64,000 nucleotides of DNA, taken from assembly GCF_019084075.1 (NCBI RefSeq), contig NZ_JAHREN010000001.1, positions 1,275,501 to 1,339,500 of the forward strand, read 5' to 3'. Below the pieces are notes generated by a model, which ran no database searches, was not told where the DNA came from, and was given only the letters and a program-made list of their open reading frames with translations. Every line of letters begins with the position of its first letter. The stretch's first letter is position 1. Shown here piece by piece: positions 8,913 through 17,573 of the stretch. A program made the translations under genes and the position numbers. Source of the DNA: Siccirubricoccus sp. G192 (GTDB lineage: Bacteria; Pseudomonadota; Alphaproteobacteria; Acetobacterales; Acetobacteraceae).

Positions 8913-9905
8913 ATGCGCCGCCAATGCCTGACGCTCGCGCTGTTCGCCGCCACGCTCGCCGCCCTGGTGCCGCAGGCCGCCGCCGCCTTCCCGGACCGCC
9001 CCATCACCATGGCCACCGGCTATGCGCCGGGCGGCAGTACCGACATCGCCGCCCGCATCCTGGCGGACCGGATGGCGGTGCATCTCGGGCCCGAGGCGCG
9101 CATCGTGGTGGACAACCGGCCCGGCGCGGCCGGGGCGATCGCGACCGAATGGCTGAAGCGCCAGCCGGCGGATGGCCATACCATCATGGTCACCGAGACC
9201 GGCGCCGCGGCGGCCGCGCCGAATGCGATGGTCGGCGGCACGCGCTACCATCCGGTGACGGATTTCACCCATATCGGCGTCATCAGCACGCCGCCCGCCC
9301 TGCTGGTGGTGACCGAGCGCTTCCCAGGCGCCACCGCGGCCGAGGTGCTGGCGCAAATGCGCGCGGCGCCGCCGGAATCCCTCACCTATGCCAGTTCCGG
9401 GGTCGGCGGCGTGCTGCACCTGCGGTCGGAGATGCTGGCCCAGGCGCTCGGCACCCGCTTCGTGCACGTGCCCTATCGCAGCGGCGCGCAGATGCTGCAG
9501 GCGATCCTGACCGGCGAGGCGCAATTCGGCATCGCCGCCCTGGCCTCGGCCACGCCGCTGGCGCGGGAGGGCAAGGTGCGCGGCGTGGCGATGCTGGGCT
9601 CGCGCCGCTTCCCGCTGTTTCCCGAGATCCCGACGTTGAAGGAACTCGGCGTGCCGGGCTTCGAGGATGGCGGCTTCTTCCTGCTGATCGCCCCTGCCGG
9701 CCTGCCGCAGCCGGCGGCGGAGGCGCTGAACCGCGCCCTGGTCGCCACCCTGGCCGAGCCGCAGGTGCGGGACCGGATGCTGCATGCCGGCCATGACCCG
9801 GCCGAGGGCCCGAACAGCCTGGCCGATGCCCGCGCCTTCATGGTGAGCGAATACGCCAAATACGGCGCGATCGTGGAGCGGACGGGGGTGCGGCTGCAGC
9901 TGTGA
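8913..9905 (+). CDS. Bug-family tripartite tricarboxylate transporter substrate-binding protein
   Basis: This periplasmic receptor of the TctC/Bug family has a signal peptide (CLTLALFAATLAALVPQAAA), then FPDRPITMATGYAPGGSTDIAARI, IVVDNRPGAAGAIATEW, SLTYASSGVGGVLHLRSEM, FVHVPYRSGAQ and PAGLPQPAAEALN, all typical landmarks. It binds a small carboxylate or similar ligand. No tctA/tctB membrane genes are nearby, as is usual for Bug proteins in these bacteria. ATG 8913 is chosen over an earlier in-frame ATG (8868) because it starts directly at the signal peptide. Confidence 0.9.
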   Translation: MRRQCLTLALFAATLAALVPQAAAAFPDRPITMATGYAPGGSTDIAARILADRMAVHLGPEARIVVDNRPGAAGAIATEWLKRQPADGHTIMVTETGAAAAAPNAMVGGTRYHPVTDFTHIGVISTPPALLVVTERFPGATAAEVLAQMRAAPPESLTYASSGVGGVLHLRSEMLAQALGTRFVHVPYRSGAQMLQAILTGEAQFGIAALASATPLAREGKVRGVAMLGSRRFPLFPEIPTLKELGVPGFEDGGFFLLIAPAGLPQPAAEALNRALVATLAEPQVRDRMLHAGHDPAEGPNSLADARAFMVSEYAKYGAIVERTGVRLQL

Positions 9906-9937
9906 CCGGCGGGGCGGCTCCCTACCTTGCACTCCGC

Positions 9938-10540
9938 TCAGGCGTGGCCGGCGGCACCCGAGAGCAGCAGCGGGTCCACCTTCAGCTTGGCCATGGCCAG
10001 CAGCCACTTGTCCTCGGGTCCGTCGCCGAAGAGCAGCGCCTCGTCCGCAGGCACGGAGAGCCAGGCATTGGCCGCGATCTCGTCCTCTAACTGGCCTGGC
10101 CCCCAGCCGGCATAGCCCAGCGCCAGCAGGCCGAGCCGCGGCCCGCCGCCACCGGCGATGGCCTTCAGGATATCCACGCTGGCGGTGAGCGACAGCTCCC
10201 CGGTCACCGGCAGCGACCCCTCGCTCGACCAGTCATTGGTATGCAGCACGAAGCCGCGGCCGCCCTCCACCGGGCCGCCCTGGTGCATGCGGATGCGCCG
10301 CTGCGGCGGCACCGGCTCGAGGTCGAGCTGCTTCAGCAGGTCGTCGAAGCTGAGGCCGTCGATCGGCTTGTTCAGGATGATGCCCATCGCCCCCTCCGGC
10401 GAATGGGCGCAGAGGCAGATGACGGATTTCGCGAAGCGGGGATCCTGCATCCCGGGCATGGCGATGAGGATCTGGCCGCCGAAATAGCCTTCATCCGGGC
10501 TGGAGGCGGGAATCTTGCTGGTGCGGACGCGTCGGGCCAT
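9938..10540 (-). CDS. yqgE: YqgE/AlgH family protein
   Basis: This 200-aa member of the UPF0301 family shows GYFGGQILIAMPGMQDPRF, VICLCAHSPEGAMGIILNKP, the QGGPVEGGRGFVLH block and LGYAGWGPGQLEDEI. The family is conserved and cytoplasmic, with regulatory (alginate, AlgH) or unknown roles. The start ATG at 10540 gives MARRVRTSKIPASSPDEG. It is divergent from the peroxiredoxin gene, with about 130 bp between the two starts. Confidence 0.92.
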   Translation of the reverse strand: MARRVRTSKIPASSPDEGYFGGQILIAMPGMQDPRFAKSVICLCAHSPEGAMGIILNKPIDGLSFDDLLKQLDLEPVPPQRRIRMHQGGPVEGGRGFVLHTNDWSSEGSLPVTGELSLTASVDILKAIAGGGGPRLGLLALGYAGWGPGQLEDEIAANAWLSVPADEALLFGDGPEDKWLLAMAKLKVDPLLLSGAAGHA

Positions 10541-10672
10541 GCGGGGAAGATGGCGGCGGGGCTCCCGCCCTGCAAGCCGGGGTATCCCGGCTGGTGCTCC
10601 CGGATGCGCCAGGCCGGCGGTGACAGGCGGGGGCGGAGCGGCTACATCCGGGGGATCGGACAGGAGAAGCCC

Positions 10673-11155
10673 ATGACGATCAAGGTCGGCGACAAGATTC
10701 CCTCGGCGAAGCTGACGCAAGCCACAGCCGAAGGCCCGAAGGAGGTCTCCACGGACGAGCTTTTCGCCGGCAAGACGGTGGTGCTCTTCGGCGTCCCCGG
10801 CGCCTTCACCCCCACCTGCTCGGCCAAGCACCTGCCCGGCTTCGTGCAGAATTTCGACCAGTTGAAGGCCAAGGGCGCCGATGTTGTGGCCTGCATGGCG
10901 GTGAACGACGCCTTCGTCATGGGCGCCTGGGGCAAGGACCAGGGCGTCGGCGACAAGGTGATGATGCTGGCCGATGGCAGCGCCGACTTCACGAGGAAGC
11001 TCGGGCTGGAACTGGACCTGAATGCCCGCGGCCTCGGCACCCGCAGCCAGCGCTTCGCCCTGGTGGCCAAGGACGGCAAGGTCACGCATATCGCCGTGGA
11101 GGCGCCGGGTGCCTTCGAGGTGAGCCGCGCCGAATCCGTCCTGGCGGCGCTTTGA
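10673..11155 (+). CDS. Peroxiredoxin, Prx5 / redoxin type
   Basis: This 160-aa thiol peroxidase of the Prx5 (AhpC/TSA, redoxin) group has the peroxidatic site PGAFTPTCSAKHLPGF, with the active Cys near residue 49, followed by ACMAVNDAFVMGAW and LGTRSQRFALV. It reduces hydrogen and organic peroxides using glutathione or glutaredoxin. A CAGGAGA ribosome-binding site lies just upstream of ATG 10673. The stop TGA overlaps the TTG of the following small gene, so the two are probably one transcription unit. Confidence 0.92.
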   Translation: MTIKVGDKIPSAKLTQATAEGPKEVSTDELFAGKTVVLFGVPGAFTPTCSAKHLPGFVQNFDQLKAKGADVVACMAVNDAFVMGAWGKDQGVGDKVMMLADGSADFTRKLGLELDLNARGLGTRSQRFALVAKDGKVTHIAVEAPGAFEVSRAESVLAAL

Positions 11156-11439
11156 CCCAGCCAGGGCCCGTGGACCCCTTCACCGCCACGATCTTCGCCT
11201 GGCAGGCCGGCTTCGTCTTCACGCTGCGTTCCATGCAGTTGTGGGCGGAGCCGGCCCAGGCGCAGGCGCAGCTCACGGCCTATGCGCTGGAGAAGCAGCG
11301 TGCCTTCGCGCTGGGCCTGGCCGCGGCCGGGAAGGCCACACTGGCCGGGGCCGCGGCCCCGGCGGTACTGGCCGCGGCCATGGCGCCGGCGCATCGGCGG
11401 GTCAGGGCCAATGCCCGCAAGTTGATCGCCGGCCGCTAA
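11152..11439 (+). CDS. Small alanine-rich protein, possibly phasin-like
   Basis: This is a 95-aa Ala-rich helical protein (DPFTATIFAWQAGFVFTLRS ... LEKQRAFALGLAAAGKA ... RVRANARKLIAGR). The amphipathic-helix look and size resemble small phasin-like proteins, but I do not recognise it with certainty. The start is TTG 11152, overlapping the peroxiredoxin stop as TTGA, or GTG 11170. Its stop codon TAA (11437-11439) is also the left 3-bp target duplication of the adjacent insertion sequence, so the gene survived the insertion intact. Confidence 0.6.
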   Translation: MTQPGPVDPFTATIFAWQAGFVFTLRSMQLWAEPAQAQAQLTAYALEKQRAFALGLAAAGKATLAGAAAPAVLAAAMAPAHRRVRANARKLIAGR

Positions 11440-12343
11440 GAGCCTATCCCGGTAGGGCATGTCGCCAGGTGATGATGGCGAGTGCGAAGTGGAGCTGCGC
11501 GAGGTAGTTGCTGGGTTTCTTGGCCCAGCGGATCAGGATCGAGCGGAACCGATGGAGCCATGAATGCGTGCGCTCCACCACCCAGCGCCGCGCCTTGGCC
11601 CGGGCGTGACGCTTGGCGCTGACCTCCTCGCCGCGTGTGCGCAGGTGCAGGGTGAAGCCGAACTCCTCGGCCAGGGCGCGCGGCTCGTCGTAGTCGAAGT
11701 CCTTGTCGAGGCAGAGGTGCTGCGGTCGACGGCGGGTCGGTTCGGGCCGCTCGATCGGGATGGCCTCGAGCGTCTCCCGCATCAGCTTGTGATCGTTGCG
11801 GTTGGCCCCGTCGATGGTCGCCCCGAGCGGGACGCCGCGGCCGTCGGTCAGCACCAGGCGCTTCACCCCGCGCTTGCCGCGGTCCGTCGGGTTGCGGCCG
11901 GTTTTCTCGCCACCCAGCGGCGCCTTGCCCATCGCCCCGTCCAGCGCCAACCAGGTCCAGGCGATGCCACGCAGTGCGTCGTAGGCCAGCAGGCCCTCGC
12001 GCCAGAACGCCGCGAAGACCCCGGCCGCGAGCCACTCCTGGAAGCGCCGGTGCGCCGAGGACGACGAGCAGATCGTGGTCTCCCGCAGCGCATTCCACTG
12101 ACACCCCGTGCGCAGCACGAAGAAGATGGCGTCCATCGCCGCCCGGTCCGGCACCCGCGGGTTGTGGCAGCCCAGTGGGTGCGGCGGGCGTGGTGGCAGC
12201 AGTGGCCCCATCTTGGCCCAGAGCGCGTCCGGCAACCGCCAGCCGTCGTCCCGAACGCGCCACTTCCTCGCTTTCCGTGCAGTCCCTCTCGTCATCCCAG
12301 GTAGATGGAGAGCCGAGGATCATCCTCCTACTGGGATACGCTC
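11440..12343. mobile_element. IS5-family insertion sequence, IS1031-like
   Basis: This 904-bp element has imperfect terminal inverted repeats: GAGCCTATCCCGGTAGGG on the left and GAGCGTATCCCAGTAGGA (reverse complement) on the right, 15 of 18 matching. It is flanked by TAA at 11437-11439 and 12344-12346, a TNA-type 3-bp duplication as made by the IS1031 group known from acetic acid bacteria. It carries one transposase gene on the minus strand. Both ends and the transposase look intact, so it may be active. Confidence 0.8.
11444..12295 (-). CDS. IS5-family (IS1031-like) transposase
   Basis: This 283-aa DDE transposase has an N-terminal DUF4096-like part (WRLPDALWAKMGPLLPPRP, MDAIFFVLRTGCQWNAL). 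The catalytic core shows the first Asp in WLALDGAMGKAP, the second in LCLDKDFDYDEP and the Glu in RRWVVERTHSWLHRFRSILI. In many IS5 relatives this reading frame is split in two and needs a frameshift; here one frame is continuous. The gene fills almost the whole element and stops 4 bp inside the left end. Confidence 0.92.
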   Translation of the reverse strand: MTRGTARKARKWRVRDDGWRLPDALWAKMGPLLPPRPPHPLGCHNPRVPDRAAMDAIFFVLRTGCQWNALRETTICSSSSAHRRFQEWLAAGVFAAFWREGLLAYDALRGIAWTWLALDGAMGKAPLGGEKTGRNPTDRGKRGVKRLVLTDGRGVPLGATIDGANRNDHKLMRETLEAIPIERPEPTRRRPQHLCLDKDFDYDEPRALAEEFGFTLHLRTRGEEVSAKRHARAKARRWVVERTHSWLHRFRSILIRWAKKPSNYLAQLHFALAIITWRHALPG

Positions 12344-12358
12344 TAAGCCACCCCGGCT

Positions 12359-12473
12359 TGTTTCCTTGCGGGCCGGTTCACGCCCTCCGGCTTCGCCTGC
12401 GGACGATCGGGCTGCTTGTATCCTGCGGACCGATTCACGCCCTTCGGCTTCGCCTGCGGGCGATCGGGCCGCT
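12359..12473 (-). repeat. Two tandem units (58 and 57 bp) of the gene-end repeat family
   Basis: Units lie at 12359-12416 and 12417-12473. Read on the minus strand each goes AGC(G/A)GCCCGATCG, CCGCA, hairpin GGC-GAA-GCC, GGAGG or GAAGG, GCGTGAA(T/C)CGG, and ends (GG)ATACA or (GG)AAACA. The array begins at the TGA stop of the MFS gene, sharing its T at 12473. The same unit occurs three times at 27127-27297, and divergent relatives occur at 21243-21303 and 58066-58113. Confidence 0.85.
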
Positions 12474-13707
12474 CAGGCCAGGGCCGGCCGCAGCCGCGGG
12501 CCCTGGCGCAGCGCCAATGTGCCGACCAGCGCCAGATTGGCCAGGTTGAAGGCGATCCCCACCTCCCAGGCGATCGCGTAACTGCCGAAGCGGTCATAGA
12601 GGAAGCCGGCCAGCCAGGCGCCGGCCGCCATGCCGCCCAGGCTGCAGAACAGCAGCACCGGCACCCGCCAGGCGGCCTCCCGCGCCGGGAAGAGCTCCCG
12701 CACCGTCAGCACATAGGCCGGCACGATGCCACTGAAGCCGAGGCCATAGGCGGCCGCGACGAGGAACAGCCCGGCCTCGTCCTGGGTCATCAGGAAACCC
12801 GCCATGCCGAGGACCTGGCAGGCCGAGCCGGCCAGCACCGTATTCAGCCCGCCGATCCGGTCGGCGACCCAGCCCCAGAGCTGCCGCGCCAGGAAGGCCG
12901 TGGCCAGCAGCACCGAGAGCATCAGCGCCCCGCGCGAGGCCAGGATGCCGATGTCGCTGCAGAAGGCCACCAGATGCGCCGCCGGCATCGCCATCGGCAC
13001 GCAGCAGAGGAAGGAGGCGAAGGCCAGCGCCGCCAGGGCGAGGTTGGGCGGCAGGCCCAGGGCCCGCCCGCCGGGCAGCGGCCCGCCACCGGCGCCGCCC
13101 GCGGCCGGCAGGGCGGGGGGGGCGGCCGCAGCACCAGCGCCGCCAGCGGCATGGTGATGACGGCGACGAAGAGGCCGAAGCCCAGCATGGTGCGCTGCCA
13201 GCCATGGGTCGCGACGGCTGCCTCGAACAGCGCCGGCCAGAGCGCCCCGGCGATATACTGGCCGGAGGAAACCAGCGCCAGCGCGGTGCCCCGCCGCCGG
13301 TCGAACCAGAGCGACACATAGGTCATCAGTGGCGGGAACAGCGCGCCATTGCCGAAGAACCCGACCAGCAGCCCGTAGCCCAGCAGCAATTGCCAGGGCG
13401 CGCCGCCCGCCGCCAGCAGCAGCCCGCCGCAGACCATGGCGCCGCCGGTGATCGCCACCACCCGCGTGCCGATCCGCCCGGCGAGCCAGCCCATCAGCAC
13501 CCCGCCGGCCCCGGCGCCGAGATAGGCGAGGGAGGAGGCAAGCGCCGGAATGGCCCGGACCTCGCCCATGTCGGTGGCGATCTGGCGCAGCGCCACCACC
13601 ACGATGATGGGCGCGCCGGAGGAGACGGACAGGATGATGACGGCAGCGATGGCAACCACCCAGGAGGTGCGGGATTCGATGCTGGCTGCCTGCTGCGCCG
13701 GTGCCAT
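12473..13707 (-). CDS. MFS transporter (one apparent frameshift)
   Basis: This is a major facilitator carrier of about 12 transmembrane helices, probably of the oxalate/formate or monocarboxylate type, with motif A GWLAGRIGTRVVAI after helix 2 and GWVADRIGGLN in the second half. The frame is broken in the central loop at the G8 run 13115-13122, after VLRPPPPP; removing one base links both halves. The start is ATG 13707. It is divergent from pcaH across 195 bp and so may import an aromatic acid for that pathway, an inference from position only. Confidence 0.82.
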
Positions 13708-13902
13708 GCCGTTCCTCCCCGCCCTGCTGCGCCGGGATTAAGGCATGGCGGCGCGGCGGAGCCTATAGCCGGGCGCAATGATGCCGGAGCCGGGGGGCGC
13801 AAATAAGGCGAGGCTATCCGCGCCGGCGGTATTACGCTGGAATGGCCCTGCCCATGGCGCGCCCTGGCGGTCGCGCCGCCCCTCCCGCCGCGGAGCCTCA
13901 GC

Positions 13903-14625
13903 ATGTCCGACCCCGTGCCCTTCCGGCCCTTCGCCGCCGGCACCCAGCCGCCGCTCGACGCGTCGGGCTATGGCAGCACGCGGATCCGCCACCCCGGGCG
14001 GGCGCCGCATCGCCTGCCGCATACGGTGACGGAAACCACCGGTCCGGCCTTCTCGCCGGCGCATTTCCCGGAAATGGCCGATCTGACCAGGCTCGGCCGG
14101 GGCGCGCCGCTCGGCGAGCGCATCATCGTCGCCGGCCAGGTGCTGGACGAGGATGGCCGCCCGGTGCCGCACACCATGATCGAGATCTGGCAGGCCAATG
14201 CGGCCGGCCGCTACGACCATCCGGCCGATACGCATGATGCGCCGGCCGACCCGAATTTCCATGGCGAGGGCCGCGTCTTCACCGATGCGGAGGGCCGCTA
14301 CCGCTTCCTGACCATCAAGCCCGGCGCCTATCCCTGGCGCAACCACACCAATGCCTGGCGGCCGGTGCATATCCACCTCTCGCTGTTTGGCACCGGCTTC
14401 GCGCAGCGCCTGGTGACGCAGATGTATTTCCCGGGCGACCCGCTGCTGGAACTCGACCCGATCTACCACGCCATCGAGGATGCCGGGGCGCGGGAGCGGC
14501 TGGTGAGCCGCTTCGATCTCGGCATCACCCAGCCGGAATTCGCGCTCGGCTACCGCTTCGACATCACGCTGCGCGGCCGCGGCGCCACGCCCTTCGAGGC
14601 CGACGCCGAGGAGGAGGCGCATTGA
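13903..14625 (+). CDS. pcaH: Protocatechuate 3,4-dioxygenase, beta subunit
   Basis: This intradiol ring-cleavage subunit carries the non-haem Fe(III) site: the tyrosine in IWQANAAGRYDH, then the tyrosine and two histidines in YPWRNHTNAWRPVHIHLSLFG. It is 240 aa, a normal length. With PcaG it opens protocatechuate to beta-carboxymuconate in the beta-ketoadipate pathway. GGAG lies before ATG 13903. The stop overlaps the pcaG start (TGATG) and GAGGAGG lies just upstream of that, so the subunits are translationally coupled. Confidence 0.95.
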   Translation: MSDPVPFRPFAAGTQPPLDASGYGSTRIRHPGRAPHRLPHTVTETTGPAFSPAHFPEMADLTRLGRGAPLGERIIVAGQVLDEDGRPVPHTMIEIWQANAAGRYDHPADTHDAPADPNFHGEGRVFTDAEGRYRFLTIKPGAYPWRNHTNAWRPVHIHLSLFGTGFAQRLVTQMYFPGDPLLELDPIYHAIEDAGARERLVSRFDLGITQPEFALGYRFDITLRGRGATPFEADAEEEAH

Positions 14626-15146
14626 TGCCCGCCGCCACGGCCAGCCAGACCATCGGCCCCTATTGGCACCTGGTCGAGCACCCGGAATGGGCCGACCTGA
14701 CGCGGTTCGGTGCCGAGGGCGAGCGCATCACCGTCACCGGCCGCATCATCGACGGTGTTGGCGCGCCCGTTACCGATGCCTGCGTCGAGATCTGGCAGGC
14801 CAGCCCGCCCGCCGATGCGCGCTTTCCCGGCTTCGGCCGCGCCGGGACCGATGCCGAGGGCCGCTTCCGCTTCACCACCCTGAAGCCCGGTCCGGTGCCC
14901 GGCCGCGGCAATGCCCAGCAGGCGCCGCATCTGGCCGTGACCATCCTGGCGCGCGGGCTGATGACCGGGCTCCGCACCCGCATCTACTTCGCGGATGATC
15001 CGTTGAACGAGATGGACCCGCTGCTCTCCTCCCTCGCGGACCCGGCGGAGCGCGCGACGCTCATCGCCAGGGCGGAGGGGCCGGGCAGTTGGCGCCTGGA
15101 CATGGTCCTGCAAGGCGAGGGTGAAACGGTCTTCCTGGAGGTCTGA
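14625..15146 (+). CDS. pcaG: Protocatechuate 3,4-dioxygenase, alpha subunit
   Basis: This 173-aa intradiol dioxygenase fold begins PAATASQTIGPYWHLVEHPEW, with CVEIWQASPPADARF, GRFRFTTLKPGPVPG and HLAVTILARGLMTGLRTRIYF. It lacks the iron-binding tyrosines, as alpha subunits do, and forms the active-site pocket with PcaH. ATG 14625 is preferred over the TTG at 14622 because GAGGAGG is spaced correctly and the ATG overlaps the pcaH stop. Confidence 0.95.
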   Translation: MPAATASQTIGPYWHLVEHPEWADLTRFGAEGERITVTGRIIDGVGAPVTDACVEIWQASPPADARFPGFGRAGTDAEGRFRFTTLKPGPVPGRGNAQQAPHLAVTILARGLMTGLRTRIYFADDPLNEMDPLLSSLADPAERATLIARAEGPGSWRLDMVLQGEGETVFLEV

Positions 15147-15149
15147 GCC

Positions 15150-15987
15150 ATGTCGGGCGAGCCCTGCATCATCTCCGTCGCCATCACCGGATCGGTGCCG
15201 CGCAAGAAGGACAACCCGGCGGTGCCGATCTCGGTGCCGGAGCAGGTCGAGAGCACCCATGCCGCCTGGGAGGCCGGCGCCGCGCTGGTGCATGTGCATG
15301 TGCGCGACGAGCAGGAGAATTCGAGCAGCGATCCCTGGCGCTTCGAGGCGCTGCAGCAGGGCATCCGCAAGCATTGCCCCGACATCATCATCCAGTTCTC
15401 GACTGGCGGGCGCGGCCGTTCGCTCGACCAGCGCGGCGCCATGCTGCACCTGCGGCCGGACATGGCATCGCTGGCCACCGGCAGCGTGAATTTCCCCGAC
15501 CATCGTCTACGAGAACCCGCCGGATTTCGTCCGCAGCCTGGCGAAGACCATGCTGGAGGGCGGCATCAAGCCGGAGATCGAGGTCTTCGACCTGGCGATG
15601 CTCTACAACACCCATGGCCTGGTGGCGGAGGGTCTCATCGCCCCGCCGCCGCATGTGCAATTCGTCTTCGGCGTGAAGCACGCCCTGCCGGCGCGGCGCG
15701 ACATCCTGGAATTCGAGGTGGCGAAGCTGCGCGAGCTGCTGCCGGGTGCCACCTGGACCGCCGCCGGCATCGGCCGCCACCAGTTGGAGGTGAACCACTG
15801 GGCGCTGGAGATGGGCGGGCATTGCCGCACCGGGCTCGAGGACAACATCCGCTGGGACAGGACCCGGCTCGCCGCCAGCAATGCCGAGCTGGTCGGCCGC
15901 GTCGCCGCGCTCTGCGCCGAGTATGGCCGGCCGGTGGCCAGGCCGGCGCAGGCCCGCGCGATGCTCGGCCTGGCGCCGGCCGCATAG
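15150..15987 (+). CDS. BKACE family beta-keto acid cleavage enzyme (one apparent frameshift)
   Basis: Members of this Zn-dependent family (DUF849, 3-keto-5-aminohexanoate cleavage enzyme type) split a beta-keto acid with acetyl-CoA. Seen here: an N-terminal AITGSVPRKKDNPAVPIS, the zinc motif LVHVHVRDE, and in the second half FVFGVKHALPARRDILEF and WTAAGIGRHQLEVNHWAL. The frame breaks at C4 15494-15497; with three Cs it reads NFPTIVYENPPDFVRS. It begins 3 bp after pcaG, so it is in the same operon. A role on beta-ketoadipate or a related acid is an inference from position. Confidence 0.85.
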
Positions 15988-16033
15988 CGGGCCTCTGCCC
16001 TCCCGGCCGGCGCGGTGATCCCGCCCCGGACCG

Positions 16034-17458
16034 TCATCGCGGCGCATCCGCGGCAATCGCCGCCTGGGATGCGCCGCCAGCCGGGCGCCTGCCGGGCACC
16101 GGCCGGCGCCCCGTGATCAACCGCACGCCGCGCCGTGAGGTCAGATAGGCGAAGAGCCATTCGGTCGCGACCACGGTGCGGCTGCGGAAGCCGATCAGGA
16201 AGAAGATATGGGTGACGGCCCAGAGCAGCCAGGCCGGAAAGCCCGAGACATGCGCCCAGCCGAGATCGGCGATCGCCTTGTTGCGGCCGATCGTCGCCAG
16301 CGTCCCGTAATCCCGGTAGTGGAAGCGGGGCAGGGCGCGTGCACCGCGCAGCCTTGCCCGGATCGCCCGCGCGACATGGATGCCCTGCTGCCTGGCCACG
16401 GCGGCGAGCCAGGGCAGGGTGCCGCCATGCGGTCCCGGCGTCAGCGCCGCATCGCCGATCACGAAGACCTCGGGATGGCCGGGCAGGGTGAGGTCGGCGC
16501 CGACCGGCACGCCGCCGCCATGGCCGGGCTGCACCCCCAGCCAGGCCGCCACCGGCGTCGCCTGCACGCCCGCGGTCCAGATGATGGTCTCGGCCGGCAG
16601 CCGCTCGTCCCGCAGATGGACGATGCCGGGCTCGATGGCGGTGACTTCGGCTCCGGTGCGGATCTCCACCCCCATCCTGCGGAGGTCCTGCGCCGCGCGG
16701 TCCGCGAGCCCGGCCGGGAAATGCCCGAGGATGCGCGGGGCGGCCTCGATCAGCAGGATGCGGGCGCGGCGCGGGTCGATGCGCCGGAAGTCCGCGGCCA
16801 GCGTGTGCCGTGCGAGTTCGGCGATGGCGCCCGCCATCTCCACGCCGGTCGGCCCGCCGCCGACCAGCACGAAGGTCAGGCAGCGGGCACGCTCGGCGGC
16901 GTCGCCGCTGCGTTCCGCGCGCTCGAAGGCCAGCAGGATGCGGCGGCGCAACCCGAGGGCATCATCGAGGCTCTTGAGGCCGCCGGCATTGCGGGCCCAG
17001 TCGTCATGGCCGAAGAAGCCGGTCTCCGATCCGGTCGCGACGACCAGCGTGTCATAGGGGATGCGCCGGGCCTGCGTGACCACCTGGTGGGCGGCCAGGT
17101 CGATCCCCGTGACTTCCTCGAGCAGCACCAGGCAGTTCTTCCGCCCGGCCAGGACGGCGCGGATGGGGGAGGCGATGTCGCCCGGCGAAAGGGCCGCGGT
17201 CGCGACCTGGTAGAGCAGCGGCTGGAACAGGTGGTGGTTGCGCCGGTCGAGCACCGTGACCGAGACGCCGCGCCGGCCGCCGAGGCCCTTCGCCACCTCC
17301 AGCCCCGCGAAGCCGGCGCCGAGGATGACCACCCGATGGCACTGCTCCGGCCGGCTGCCGCCCGGCCGCTCCGCCCGGCCACGGGCCACCACGTAGCCTA
17401 GCGCCGCCCCCGCGCCGAGCAGGGCGGCCGTGCCGAGGAGGTTCCGTTCAAGATGCAT
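16034..17458 (-). CDS. Type II NADH dehydrogenase-like flavoprotein (NDH-2)
   Basis: This 474-aa pyridine nucleotide-disulfide oxidoreductase has the FAD site VVILGAGFAGLEVAKGL, DRRNHHLFQPLLYQVATAALSP (NDH-2 signature), the NADH site FVLVGGGPTGVEMAGAIAEL, VFVIGDAA and a C-terminal membrane-facing helix LLWAVTHIFFLIGF. It is expected to transfer electrons from NADH to quinone on the inner face of the membrane without pumping protons. There is an N-terminal hydrophobic stretch (LLGTAALLGAGAALGYVVA), unusual for NDH-2, that could be an anchor. The start is ATG 17458, divergent from the glucose dehydrogenase gene. Confidence 0.88.
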   Translation of the reverse strand: MHLERNLLGTAALLGAGAALGYVVARGRAERPGGSRPEQCHRVVILGAGFAGLEVAKGLGGRRGVSVTVLDRRNHHLFQPLLYQVATAALSPGDIASPIRAVLAGRKNCLVLLEEVTGIDLAAHQVVTQARRIPYDTLVVATGSETGFFGHDDWARNAGGLKSLDDALGLRRRILLAFERAERSGDAAERARCLTFVLVGGGPTGVEMAGAIAELARHTLAADFRRIDPRRARILLIEAAPRILGHFPAGLADRAAQDLRRMGVEIRTGAEVTAIEPGIVHLRDERLPAETIIWTAGVQATPVAAWLGVQPGHGGGVPVGADLTLPGHPEVFVIGDAALTPGPHGGTLPWLAAVARQQGIHVARAIRARLRGARALPRFHYRDYGTLATIGRNKAIADLGWAHVSGFPAWLLWAVTHIFFLIGFRSRTVVATEWLFAYLTSRRGVRLITGRRPVPGRRPAGGASQAAIAADAPR

Positions 17459-17573
17459 GGCAGGACCAATCCACAGGGTTCGCCCGATTGAACGCCGGCT
17501 TGCGCTGTGGCGTTCATGCGGCGCGGACCATGGGCGGCAAAGCCCGTCCGACCCATGGCAGGAGCATGCGGCG

